From JBAZYZ01 sp964361185 (GTDB taxonomy: Bacteria; Patescibacteriota; Minisyncoccia; Phycocordibacterales; VMEP01), in contig CAYHZS010000003.1 in assembly GCA_964361185.1 (NCBI GenBank), forward strand, positions 1 to 29,726: a stretch of 29,726 bases of DNA, read 5' to 3'. Positions 21,395 through 28,013 of this stretch are shown here, piece by piece (the first letter of the stretch is position 1; every line of letters starts with the position of its first letter). The translations under genes were made by a program, and so were the position numbers. The notes beneath the pieces are model-generated. The model was not told the DNA's origin and did no database searches. It saw only the letters and a program-made list of their open reading frames with translations.

Positions 21395-21829
21395 ATGCCT
21401 TTTGATCTCGAAAAAGCCTCTGCGTCATTTACCAGGTGGATTGGTTCCACTTCGTCCCTCGTAGTCCACACGATTCTTTTTATTGGCAGTTTTATGCTCG
21501 TTTTTCTGGGTGTCAGTTTTGAAAAAGTGCTTCTTGTTCTCACTACCGTGGTGTCGCTAGAAGCGATATATCTCGCCATTTTCATACAATTAACCATTAA
21601 CCGAAACACTGCCCAGCTCCGCGAAGTTGAAAAGGACATCGAGGAAATTTCCGAGGATATCGAAGGTATTCAGGAGCATGTGGAAGATATCCAGGAGGAT
21701 GTGGAAGAAATTAGCGACCTAGAAGACACAGAGTCGACGGATAACGCCAAGCTGGAAAAGATAGAGCAGTCTCTTCTTACAATTGTGCGCGAAATTGAAG
21801 AGCTGAAGAAATCGGGCAAAGCAAACTAA
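21395..21829 (+). CDS. Two-helix membrane protein with a C-terminal coiled coil (low-affinity iron permease/DUF1003-like)
   Basis: The 144-residue protein starts at the ATG at 21395 (MPFDLEKAS). Residues about 10-70 hold two membrane helices, VHTILFIGSFMLVFLGV and LLVLTTVVSLEAIYLAIFI, followed by QLTINRNTAQL. This resembles the core of the low-affinity iron permease/DUF1003 group, which shares a helix-hairpin followed by QNRxT. Residues about 75-140 are a highly acidic coiled coil with repeating units (VEKDIEEISEDIEGI, HVEDIQEDVEEIS). The family link is tentative and iron transport is not implied. Its stop lies 2 nt from the stop of the convergent gene at 21832. Confidence 0.7.
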   Translation: MPFDLEKASASFTRWIGSTSSLVVHTILFIGSFMLVFLGVSFEKVLLVLTTVVSLEAIYLAIFIQLTINRNTAQLREVEKDIEEISEDIEGIQEHVEDIQEDVEEISDLEDTESTDNAKLEKIEQSLLTIVREIEELKKSGKAN

Positions 21830-21831
21830 TA

Positions 21832-22635
21832 TCAGATCGACAACTCCCTTCGCTCTTTGAGCACGTTTATTCCTCCCTGATATCGATACACTCCGTACCC
21901 TATTTGATTCGCGCTTATCCAAGATAAATTTGCGGGCGGTTTTACCCCGGAAAAATCCAAGAGAGAGGTTGCCAATGTTTCATTGCTTCCCAATTGGACA
22001 AGTATTCGTCCGGTGTCGGTCTCCAAATTTACCAGATATAAACGTTGGTAAGTGCTCATCGTGTCGTCATCAACGGCAAGCAAAAACAGCCTATTAAACG
22101 GCGATGGCAACGCATAGGAAGTGAGATATTTATTCGAAAAAAGATTTCTCATTTCATCCGTCTTAGTGTTGTAGCGGTATATATAATATCTATTTCCTAC
22201 CCCACTTGCGTAATATCCCTTAAAGCTGAAGTAAAGGACATCCGAACTCGGCGGAAAATAATACTCTGTCAGCATATGGTTAGGTTCGAGTAATATGTCG
22301 GAAAACCTGTTTTTAAAATTATCTACAACAATTTCCGTACGCCCATCACCGTAGACTCGGATTAATCTCGCGTTGTAATATATTTTTCCGTACGCGTCCA
22401 TGCCCGACCTAGTCGTTGTATCGACAAGCTGGTAGGTATATGCCGTTGAGGTGGGTGTGTTTACCGTACCTCCGCCCACAGGTTGGTAGCCAGTCGGTAC
22501 CTTGTTTAACTGCAAATTACCGATACTAATTTGTTTCATCCACTCGGATAGAGGTCCCCCGGGCTTAACAGCCTGAAAGACGAGCAGAAGAACTATCCCC
22601 AGTATGATAAGAGCTATAATTTTACCTGTTTCCAT
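21832..22635 (-). CDS. Secreted or anchored protein of unknown function
   Basis: The 267-residue protein has a short N-terminal membrane helix (IIALIILGIVLLLVFQAV, 5-22) with no cleavage-site-like motif, so it is probably anchored and faces outward. The rest is beta-rich, with repeated short blades that end in aromatic residues (YFPPSSDVLYFSF, RYYIYRYNTKTDEMRNLF, RLYLVNLETDTGRILVQLG). This suggests a partial beta-propeller-like fold, but I recognise no family. The ATG abuts a long palindrome (22637-22757). It ends on TGA. Confidence 0.65.
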   Translation of the reverse strand: METGKIIALIILGIVLLLVFQAVKPGGPLSEWMKQISIGNLQLNKVPTGYQPVGGGTVNTPTSTAYTYQLVDTTTRSGMDAYGKIYYNARLIRVYGDGRTEIVVDNFKNRFSDILLEPNHMLTEYYFPPSSDVLYFSFKGYYASGVGNRYYIYRYNTKTDEMRNLFSNKYLTSYALPSPFNRLFLLAVDDDTMSTYQRLYLVNLETDTGRILVQLGSNETLATSLLDFSGVKPPANLSWISANQIGYGVYRYQGGINVLKERRELSI

Positions 22636-22636
22636 C

Positions 22637-22757
22637 CTGTAGTGACCCCGTAGTGAATCCGCTATTTAAGAGCGAACCTTGGAGTATTTTATTATTACAT
22701 ATAATCGACATTGATTTATAATTTTAAATAGATCTACTACAGGGCTACTACGGGATC
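22637..22757 (-). repeat. Long imperfect palindrome with 11-bp subrepeats, leader of the anchored protein gene
   Basis: The left arm holds GTAGTGA twice at an 11-bp period (22639, 22650), then CTATTTAA. The right arm holds TTAAATAG, then CTACTAC twice at an 11-bp period (22734, 22745). The arms pair imperfectly over ~30 bp around an AT-rich ~60-nt centre. The array ends immediately before the ATG at 22635, like the heptad arrays in other leaders. Confidence 0.7.
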
Positions 22758-22778
22758 CATGTCATTTATTATCTCACT

Positions 22779-23885
22779 TTAGATTTTAAATTCAATAACA
22801 TCGCCGTCTTTTACCACATATTCCTTCCCTTCGATGCGGACAAGCCCTTTGGCGCGGGATTGTGGATAACCACCCTCGCGGAGTAAATCGCTACAATGTA
22901 CAACCTCGGCACGTATGAATTTATCGTGAAAATCAGTGTGGATAGCGGTGCCGGCTTCCGGTGCGGTTGAACCTATGGGGATAGTCCATGCTCTGGTCTC
23001 ATCTTCTCCGGTAGTGAAGTAAGTTTCCAGACCAAGTAATTTATAGCTCTCTTTTATCAAATTATTAATTCCGTCGTCTGTTCCGGCGGATAATTCCTTA
23101 CGGAAAATATCTCTTTCTTCTCCTTCAAAATCTTTGAGCTCTTCCTCGATTTTAGCATCCACCATAATGTATTTGGAGGTTTCACCTCCAAATCTTAGGA
23201 ATTCCAAGAGTTTTTCCCATCGCTCGTCTTTTGCTTCGTCCAAATTTTTAGCTCCTGCTTTTTTATTCAGAACATAAAGAATCGGCTTACTGGTCAAAAG
23301 ATTCAACTGCTTGATAAATGGCACTTCGTTTTTATCTAATCGGCCCATTCGTACGAATAGGCCGGTCTGTAGGTCTTGGATAATTTTTTTGAGCGCTGAT
23401 TCTTCTAAGATCGCGTCTTTGTCGCCTTTTTTCAACTCCTTGCCTATATTACCGAGGCGCTTTGTGCAAGTTTCCAAATCAGCGAGCATGAGTTCGGCAT
23501 TGATGACTCCAATGTCGCCAAGCGGGTCAATTTTACCTTCTACATGAATTATTTTGTCGTCCTCAAATATGCGTACTACTTCCGCTATGGCGTCCGTTTC
23601 TCTGATGTGTGAAAGGAATTTATTGCCCAAACCCTCCCCTTCCGCCGCGCCTTTGACGAGACCGGCAATATCCACAAACTCAATTACTGCGGGAATAGTC
23701 TTTGCTGAATTGGAAAGTTTTGAAAGTTGCCACAAGCGCTCATCCGGCACCGGAACTATTCCGACCGACGGGTCAATGGTGCAAAACGGATAATTCTCCG
23801 CCGGCACGGATTTTTTAGTCAGCGCGTTAAATAGGGTGGATTTACCGACGTTCGGCAAACCTACAATTCCGATGGATAGTTTCAT
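22779..23885 (-). CDS. ychF: Redox-regulated ATPase YchF (OLA1 family)
   Basis: P-loop NTPase of the Obg/TRAFAC class that prefers ATP and associates with ribosomes. I start it at the ATG at 23885, giving 368 residues and the canonical MKLSIGIVGLPNVGKSTLFN N-terminus (G1 Walker A). The switch/G3 region is FVDIAGLVKGAAEGEGLGN. NKKA stands where NKxD (G4) is expected, consistent with the non-GTP specificity of YchF. A coiled-coil insertion and the C-terminal TGS-like domain (RAWTIPIGSTAPEAGTAIHTDF and KGLVRIEGKEYVVKDGDVIEFKI) complete the family. Both ends are intact. Confidence 0.96.
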   Translation of the reverse strand: MKLSIGIVGLPNVGKSTLFNALTKKSVPAENYPFCTIDPSVGIVPVPDERLWQLSKLSNSAKTIPAVIEFVDIAGLVKGAAEGEGLGNKFLSHIRETDAIAEVVRIFEDDKIIHVEGKIDPLGDIGVINAELMLADLETCTKRLGNIGKELKKGDKDAILEESALKKIIQDLQTGLFVRMGRLDKNEVPFIKQLNLLTSKPILYVLNKKAGAKNLDEAKDERWEKLLEFLRFGGETSKYIMVDAKIEEELKDFEGEERDIFRKELSAGTDDGINNLIKESYKLLGLETYFTTGEDETRAWTIPIGSTAPEAGTAIHTDFHDKFIRAEVVHCSDLLREGGYPQSRAKGLVRIEGKEYVVKDGDVIEFKI

Positions 23886-23934
23886 GGTTGTTAATAAATA
23901 ACATATAACAATTAATGACAACTAACAAATCTAA
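23886..23934 (-). repeat. Heptad array in the ychF leader
   Basis: Plus-strand heptads from the start codon outward: GGTTGTT, AATAAAT, AACATAT, AACAATT, AATGACA, ACTAACA, AATCTAA. The units share an initial AA/AC phase. The 5' and 3' ends are partly inverted (GTTGTTA against TGACAAC). Confidence 0.6.
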
Positions 23935-23947
23935 AAAAATATTCTGC

Positions 23948-23976
23948 TTGACTTGCACTTTTTATATATGTAAATT
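23948..23976 (+). promoter_or_regulatory. Candidate promoter of the orphan plus-strand gene
   Basis: TTGACT, 17 nt, TAAATT. Good -35, fair -10, ideal spacing. Predicted start near 23983 gives a leader of ~37 nt that contains the GGAGG site. Confidence 0.5.
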
Positions 23977-24009
23977 CACTTAAGAATGCTCGTTCAAACA
24001 TGACCTTAC

Positions 24010-24014
24010 GGAGG
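24010..24014 (+). promoter_or_regulatory. Strong Shine-Dalgarno site GGAGG
   Basis: GGAGG 5 nt before the ATG at 24020. It is the only full-strength site I found in the window and it fixes this start. Confidence 0.8.
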
Positions 24015-24019
24015 AACTG

Positions 24020-24307
24020 ATGGAAAACGAAACAATAATCGCGCTTTACTGCATTAGACGCAAGGTGCAATATTTCACAGTTCCCAGTGCAAGCATCGCC
24101 GAAATGCTGCAAAATATTGCTGCGCAAATTCCGATAAAGCGGGAGGATCGGCCTTTCGCGGTCGACATCCATATAAACGACGAGATTGTGTTGCCAAGCG
24201 AAGAGCACAAACAATTTGCCCCGCCCTTAGGCACAAGGATTGTTTTCCTGCAAAACTGCAGTGGTGATGCAACAAGATTGCCGAATTTGGCGTGGCGTTT
24301 TGAATAG
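24020..24307 (+). CDS. Orphan small protein of unknown function (95 aa)
   Basis: I do not recognise this protein. It is soluble, with no membrane segment. It alternates short beta-like strands and one helix: IIALYCIRRKVQYFTV, then SIAEMLQNIAAQI, then FAVDIHINDEIVL, then GTRIVFLQN. The strand-helix-strand order is loosely like a beta-grasp fold, which is speculation, and there is no C-terminal Gly-Gly. It is transcribed against nearly all neighbours and has its own promoter, a GGAGG ribosome-binding site and a strong terminator 43 nt downstream. This signal set is unlike the rest of the window and suggests a self-contained, perhaps acquired gene. A longer frame opposes it on the minus strand but lacks any signals. 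Confidence 0.7.
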   Translation: MENETIIALYCIRRKVQYFTVPSASIAEMLQNIAAQIPIKREDRPFAVDIHINDEIVLPSEEHKQFAPPLGTRIVFLQNCSGDATRLPNLAWRFE

Positions 24308-24350
24308 GCGCACAAAAACGTCCCTTTAGCTCAAAATTCCGTTCCATACG

Positions 24351-24371
24351 CCCCGCTTTGGCGGGGTTTTT
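24351..24371 (+). terminator. Strong Rho-independent terminator of the orphan gene
   Basis: CCCCGC, 4-nt loop, GCGGGG, then TTTTT. It is oriented for plus-strand transcription, 43 nt after the orphan stop codon, and lies tail-to-tail with the minus-strand gene ending at 24382. Confidence 0.9.
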
Positions 24372-24381
24372 CATTGCGAGC

Positions 24382-24960
24382 CTATTTTGCTCTTTTCCCC
24401 ATCTCAAATAGTTTCTTGTCCAGCGTGATTTTTTTCTCTGGGGTACAATTTTTGAGTGGTCCAAGCTTGGTCACTTTGGTATTTACTCCGGCAAAGCCCA
24501 AAATCGCGCTTCGTATTTCGTTGGAATTATCTCCGAAAAGAATACGCGAAAGCATAGGCGATTGGTCCATAGTAATCACCACGCGCCCCGTGCGCCCACC
24601 CAAAAGCGCCTGCCAGCCCCATTTGTCTTTATTGAAACGAAAAGCGAAACCGGGAATAAAAAAACGGTCAAAAAGGCCCTTCAAGATTGCTGGCATCGTC
24701 CCCCACCAATTCGGATAAACGATGCAGATATGATCCGCCCAGCGGAAATCTTCCTGTAGTTTGCACAAATCCGGCTCAAGCTCCTGTATAACCTTGTATC
24801 CCTTATGAAGTATCGGATCAAACTGCATATCTCCTATATTCACCCGCCTCACCTCATGTCCGCCCTCGCGCGCCCCATTTTCATAGGCGCTAGCAAACTC
24901 TCCGCAAAGCGTTTCTTTATCCGAGTGTCCGAGAAACACCAATACTTTCTTTTTTTGCAT
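24382..24960 (-). CDS. NAD(P)H-dependent FMN/FAD quinone-type oxidoreductase (flavodoxin-like fold)
   Basis: The 192-residue protein fits the flavodoxin_2/NQO group: an initial strand and phosphate-binding turn VLVFLGHSDKETLCGEFA at 6-23, DPILHKGY, the helix WADHICIVYPNWWGTMPAILKGLFDRFFIPGFAF that builds the flavin site, and RTGRVVITMD. Such enzymes make two-electron reductions of quinones or related acceptors with NAD(P)H. The true substrate is unknown. It is the last gene of a tight four-gene operon with three membrane proteins (gaps of 8 and 4 bp and one 4-bp overlap), so it may feed electrons to, or protect, that membrane system. Confidence 0.85.
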   Translation of the reverse strand: MQKKKVLVFLGHSDKETLCGEFASAYENGAREGGHEVRRVNIGDMQFDPILHKGYKVIQELEPDLCKLQEDFRWADHICIVYPNWWGTMPAILKGLFDRFFIPGFAFRFNKDKWGWQALLGGRTGRVVITMDQSPMLSRILFGDNSNEIRSAILGFAGVNTKVTKLGPLKNCTPEKKITLDKKLFEMGKRAK

Positions 24961-24968
24961 TTTATTTT

Positions 24969-25289
24969 TTATTTAAAGAATTCGTATAGATAAAAAACAA
25001 CGAGTGATGTAGCCGACAAAATTGCTATCCATGCCAAAAATTTTAATAACCAGACTACCCCGTTATTGTCTTCCGATTTCGGGGCGCGCGACACAATATG
25101 CACAACTAACCAGACGCCGAAAAATACCGCTACGGAAATTATGCTCTTTCCCAACCAGTGATGGGTAAAAGTGGATGCCAGCCAATTTTTGAGGGGCGCG
25201 TTAAGTTCACCCCATATCGTAATAACGGTCGTGGTTAAAATGCTAGCTGTCGCTCCCCAAATTGCTGATTTTAGTGTTTTAATGGCCAT
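24969..25289 (-). CDS. Small three-helix membrane protein
   Basis: Unknown function. The 106-residue protein has three hydrophobic helices (about 8-30, 48-68, 80-103) and a short polar loop (SRAPKSEDNNG) between the last two. There are two adjacent histidines in FTHHWLGKS and one in VVHIVSRAP. It sits between the flavoprotein gene and the 151-aa membrane protein gene with gaps of 8 and 4 bp, so it is co-translated with them. Confidence 0.7.
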   Translation of the reverse strand: MAIKTLKSAIWGATASILTTTVITIWGELNAPLKNWLASTFTHHWLGKSIISVAVFFGVWLVVHIVSRAPKSEDNNGVVWLLKFLAWIAILSATSLVVFYLYEFFK

Positions 25290-25293
25290 TTGA

Positions 25294-25749
25294 TTACCTT
25301 ACCGCCCCAGATATTACCAATCCTGATAAAGTTATGGCAATACCAATAATTGTCATTACCGCAACAAGAAAAGTAAGTGCGCTTTTTAATTTTTCGTCTT
25401 GACCTAATTTGGTTCCGGAGAATATTACCGCCACCAATACCACGGCAAGCAAAAACGGCAAAAAAAGAAAAATGTGCTCTTTGGCCTCCATTACAACGAG
25501 GTGCGCCCAAGGATATGCCCCGCCCTTTATCACAGGTTTTACCGCCGCGCCGTAATAGGTCAAATAGTAATAAGCACCGGAAATCCATGAAATTAAAATA
25601 AAAACCAGGCTCCATAAAGAAAAACGTTTTAGGTTCGCGGAGTTCGGCTCTCGCTTGAGGAGCATCATCCAAAGGGAATACATCCCAGCCACGGCCAGAA
25701 TACCGAAAACTACGTGAGTTAAAAGAATTGTGCTTAAAATAGGTGTCAT
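25294..25749 (-). CDS. Four-helix membrane protein of unknown function
   Basis: The 151-residue protein has four membrane helices (about 5-30, 45-67, 90-112, 122-147). Helix 1 contains a buried histidine in THVVFGILAVAGMYSLW, and a loop carries PWAHLVVMEAKEHIFLF with two more. Intramembrane histidines raise the possibility of heme or metal binding, as in b-type cytochrome-like or DUF2269-like proteins, but this is not established. Its start codon overlaps the stop of the upstream membrane protein (ATGA), a sign of translational coupling. Confidence 0.7.
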   Translation of the reverse strand: MTPILSTILLTHVVFGILAVAGMYSLWMMLLKREPNSANLKRFSLWSLVFILISWISGAYYYLTYYGAAVKPVIKGGAYPWAHLVVMEAKEHIFLFLPFLLAVVLVAVIFSGTKLGQDEKLKSALTFLVAVMTIIGIAITLSGLVISGAVR

Positions 25750-26243
25750 ATTTTTACGCCAAAATGATTATGGATTTTATCAAGAACAAACCCCACCGCC
25801 ACAATCGCCAAAACATACCAAGCCAGTATTTCAAAATACGGCGCGGAAATACCGCGGAATAGCCCCAAAAACACTGCTGTATACCACGAAGTGAAGGAAA
25901 TCGCGCTACCCCAAAGAAGCGGAATTTTGCGCGCCTGAAGCATTATGGCGTTAATAAGTAGAATCATTACGACCGTGAGCTTGGCCCAAAGTTTTGTTTC
26001 GTAAATAAGCCCTTCCAAACCCTGTATGCGGTAAAGAAACAGAAAACCGAATCCGGAAATTACCGCGACAATAAGCCCCACGCGAAGCACAGTATAAATA
26101 GTTTTCAGGTAATCGCTCTCAAGCGGTTCCACTACCCCGTCTTTGAGCGCTTTAATCACAAAAATCTCGGCAAATGTAGCCGCCCCAGCACCCAAAATAG
26201 TGCCGATAATGTGTGAAGCTATGAATAGCGAATATAATGTCAT
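25746..26243 (-). CDS. Five-helix membrane protein of unknown function, first gene of the redox-type operon
   Basis: I start it at the ATG at 26243 (MTLYSLFIASHIIG); a TTG one codon upstream is possible but less likely. The 165 residues form about five membrane helices. Helix 1 again has a histidine followed by Gly-rich sequence (SHIIGTILGAGAATFAE), resembling helix 1 of the next gene's product, so the two may be distant paralogues. It ends DKIHNHFGVKI. A TGgTAAAAT box lies 7 nt before the ATG and probably drives the whole operon. Confidence 0.7.
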   Translation of the reverse strand: MTLYSLFIASHIIGTILGAGAATFAEIFVIKALKDGVVEPLESDYLKTIYTVLRVGLIVAVISGFGFLFLYRIQGLEGLIYETKLWAKLTVVMILLINAIMLQARKIPLLWGSAISFTSWYTAVFLGLFRGISAPYFEILAWYVLAIVAVGFVLDKIHNHFGVKI

Positions 26244-26250
26244 CAATTAT

Positions 26251-26259
26251 ATTTTACCA
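26251..26259 (-). promoter_or_regulatory. Extended -10 promoter of the membrane protein/flavoprotein operon
   Basis: TGgTAAAAT on the minus strand, 7 nt before the ATG at 26243. It predicts a leaderless mRNA for the four-gene operon. Confidence 0.45.
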
Positions 26260-26266
26260 TAATTAT

Positions 26267-28012
26267 TTACTCTTCTATTGTGTAAATCATTATGGGTTCC
26301 GCTCGCCCTTTTACGTGAGTTTCTCCTATTTTTTTGAAATTCGAAGAAAGAGTGATTTTCTCTTTAGTTGTCTCGCCTATTATCAAGTGCGTTTTATATT
26401 CTTTATTTAAACCTTCCAAGCGCGAGGCCACATTTACCGTGTCTCCCATGGCCGTATAATCAAACCTCTGCAACGAACCGATATTCCCCACTACAGCAGG
26501 CCCCGTATAAAGACCTATTCCTATATCTATCTCTATACCTTTTTCTTTTTTCAGCTCTTCGTTGAAAATTTTTAGCTTTTCAAGCATCCCAAGCGACGCT
26601 TTAAAAGCATTGTCTGCCTGGCTCTCGTCTAAAAGAGGCGCTCCCCAAAAGGCCATCACCGCGTCCCCGATATATTTATCGAGCACGCCCCCGTTTGCCA
26701 ATACTTCCCCGGTCATCAGCGTAAAATATCTGTTTAAAACCGAAACCAATTCCTGCGGAGTAGTTTTTTCCGATAGCGTGGTAAAACCGCGTATGTCGGA
26801 AAAAAGCACCGTTATGGTTTTTTCTTCTCCGCCGAGCGCTACTTTTTCCGGATTGGCCAAAATGGATTCCAGTACCGTGGGCGATACATATTTGCCGAAA
26901 ATATTTCTCATTTCTCTGCGAGACTTTTCCAAAACGGCATATTTATATGAAAAAAGTGAAGCCGATGAAAACACGAGCGCCAGATTGGAATGGAAAATAT
27001 TTACGACAGTTCCCTTTTCAAACACGTAGAAAAATATTATATTCGCAAGAATTCCCAAAACGGCGCTCATTCCAAGCGCTCTCATTGAAGATGAAATGTA
27101 AGCAAAAAAGAGCGCTGGTATAAGAGAAAGTAAAACAATAATCAAGAATTGCACTGCGGTGCCCGCATTCTTTATGCTTCTGCCTTCAATCATCATTGAA
27201 GCGATGTTTGCTTGAATCTCAACGCCAGCCATGGCCGTCCCGCCCGAAAGAGGGGTGGGCATTTCATCGTGCAAATCCGGAGAGGTCGCGCCTATAAAAA
27301 TAAGCTTGCCGGAAAAAACTTCAGGGTTCCCGGATAGTGCCTGATAAAAAGGAATTCTTCTCACTGCTCCGGATGGACCACTGTAGACAATTCGCTCGCT
27401 CGCGTTTCTCTTTAATTCGGGAATTTTGTATCCAGCTTTCTCCGCCGAAAGTACGGCAAAAGATTCATATATATCCGCGCCGGACTTGATTTCAGGCGGA
27501 AATGATCTCACCACATTGTCCCTGTCCAATATCAAATTGACGTGGCCCAAATGGACATTTTTTATTTCCGTAAATATCTTAAGTGGAGCAAGAATTTTAG
27601 GCGCGGATATTTCGTCCCCTATTTCCAAAGCATTTCCCTCCACCGGCATGATTACCGGAATATGCAACGTTTCTATTGCCGATAAAAGAGCAAAGTCATC
27701 CGCCTCGCCGAATCTCGATTTCTCCGAAAAGACTACGTCAAAAGCTACTGCTTTGGGATTAGCCGGTTTTACTCGACTGACAAAATCAGCAAATACTTTT
27801 CTCGGCCACGGCCACTGGCCGATTTTATTTATGGAATCGCTGTCTATCGTGACTATAACGATATCGCTCCTTACCCCCTTGGGACTTACCAGCCGGTCCT
27901 CTATGAATGCCTCCGGACCGCTCCATAGAGACAACTTGAAAGAAAAAAACACGAGCGCGACTACCGCCGCGCCGATCAGCAAAAACACCGCGGTGTGGTT
28001 TTTACGACTCAT
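26267..28012 (-). CDS. CHASE2-domain class III adenylate cyclase
   Basis: Predicted membrane receptor that makes cAMP. The 581 residues start at the ATG at 28012, 1 nt after the FecR-gene stop. Membrane helix 1 (8-26) leads to an extracytoplasmic CHASE2 domain (about 30-285; DSINKIGQWPWPR, AVAFDVVFSE, GKLIFIGATSPDLHDEMPTP). Two or three further helices (288-355) precede the catalytic domain (395-581). Metal-binding D406 (LFSDIRGFTTLSEK) and D450 (DKYIGDAVMAFWGAP), adenine-contact K446, and transition-state N527 and R531 are present. T520 stands at the second adenine-contact position, as in class IIIb cyclases. All catalytic residues are intact, so activity is likely. The paired FecR protein is a plausible partner. 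No cAMP-binding receptor is seen in the window. Confidence 0.9.
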   Translation of the reverse strand: MSRKNHTAVFLLIGAAVVALVFFSFKLSLWSGPEAFIEDRLVSPKGVRSDIVIVTIDSDSINKIGQWPWPRKVFADFVSRVKPANPKAVAFDVVFSEKSRFGEADDFALLSAIETLHIPVIMPVEGNALEIGDEISAPKILAPLKIFTEIKNVHLGHVNLILDRDNVVRSFPPEIKSGADIYESFAVLSAEKAGYKIPELKRNASERIVYSGPSGAVRRIPFYQALSGNPEVFSGKLIFIGATSPDLHDEMPTPLSGGTAMAGVEIQANIASMMIEGRSIKNAGTAVQFLIIVLLSLIPALFFAYISSSMRALGMSAVLGILANIIFFYVFEKGTVVNIFHSNLALVFSSASLFSYKYAVLEKSRREMRNIFGKYVSPTVLESILANPEKVALGGEEKTITVLFSDIRGFTTLSEKTTPQELVSVLNRYFTLMTGEVLANGGVLDKYIGDAVMAFWGAPLLDESQADNAFKASLGMLEKLKIFNEELKKEKGIEIDIGIGLYTGPAVVGNIGSLQRFDYTAMGDTVNVASRLEGLNKEYKTHLIIGETTKEKITLSSNFKKIGETHVKGRAEPIMIYTIEE

Positions 28013-28013
28013 G

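Noticed and set aside
24075..24464. Minus-strand frame opposing the orphan gene at 24020
   Set aside because: It runs through a GC-rich terminator and into the flavoprotein gene. The plus-strand frame has promoter, ribosome-binding site and terminator, so it is preferred.
25271..25672. 133-codon minus-strand frame overlapping the 151-aa membrane protein
   Set aside because: Out of frame with the membrane protein, whose hydrophobic pattern and 4-bp overlap with its neighbour mark the real frame.
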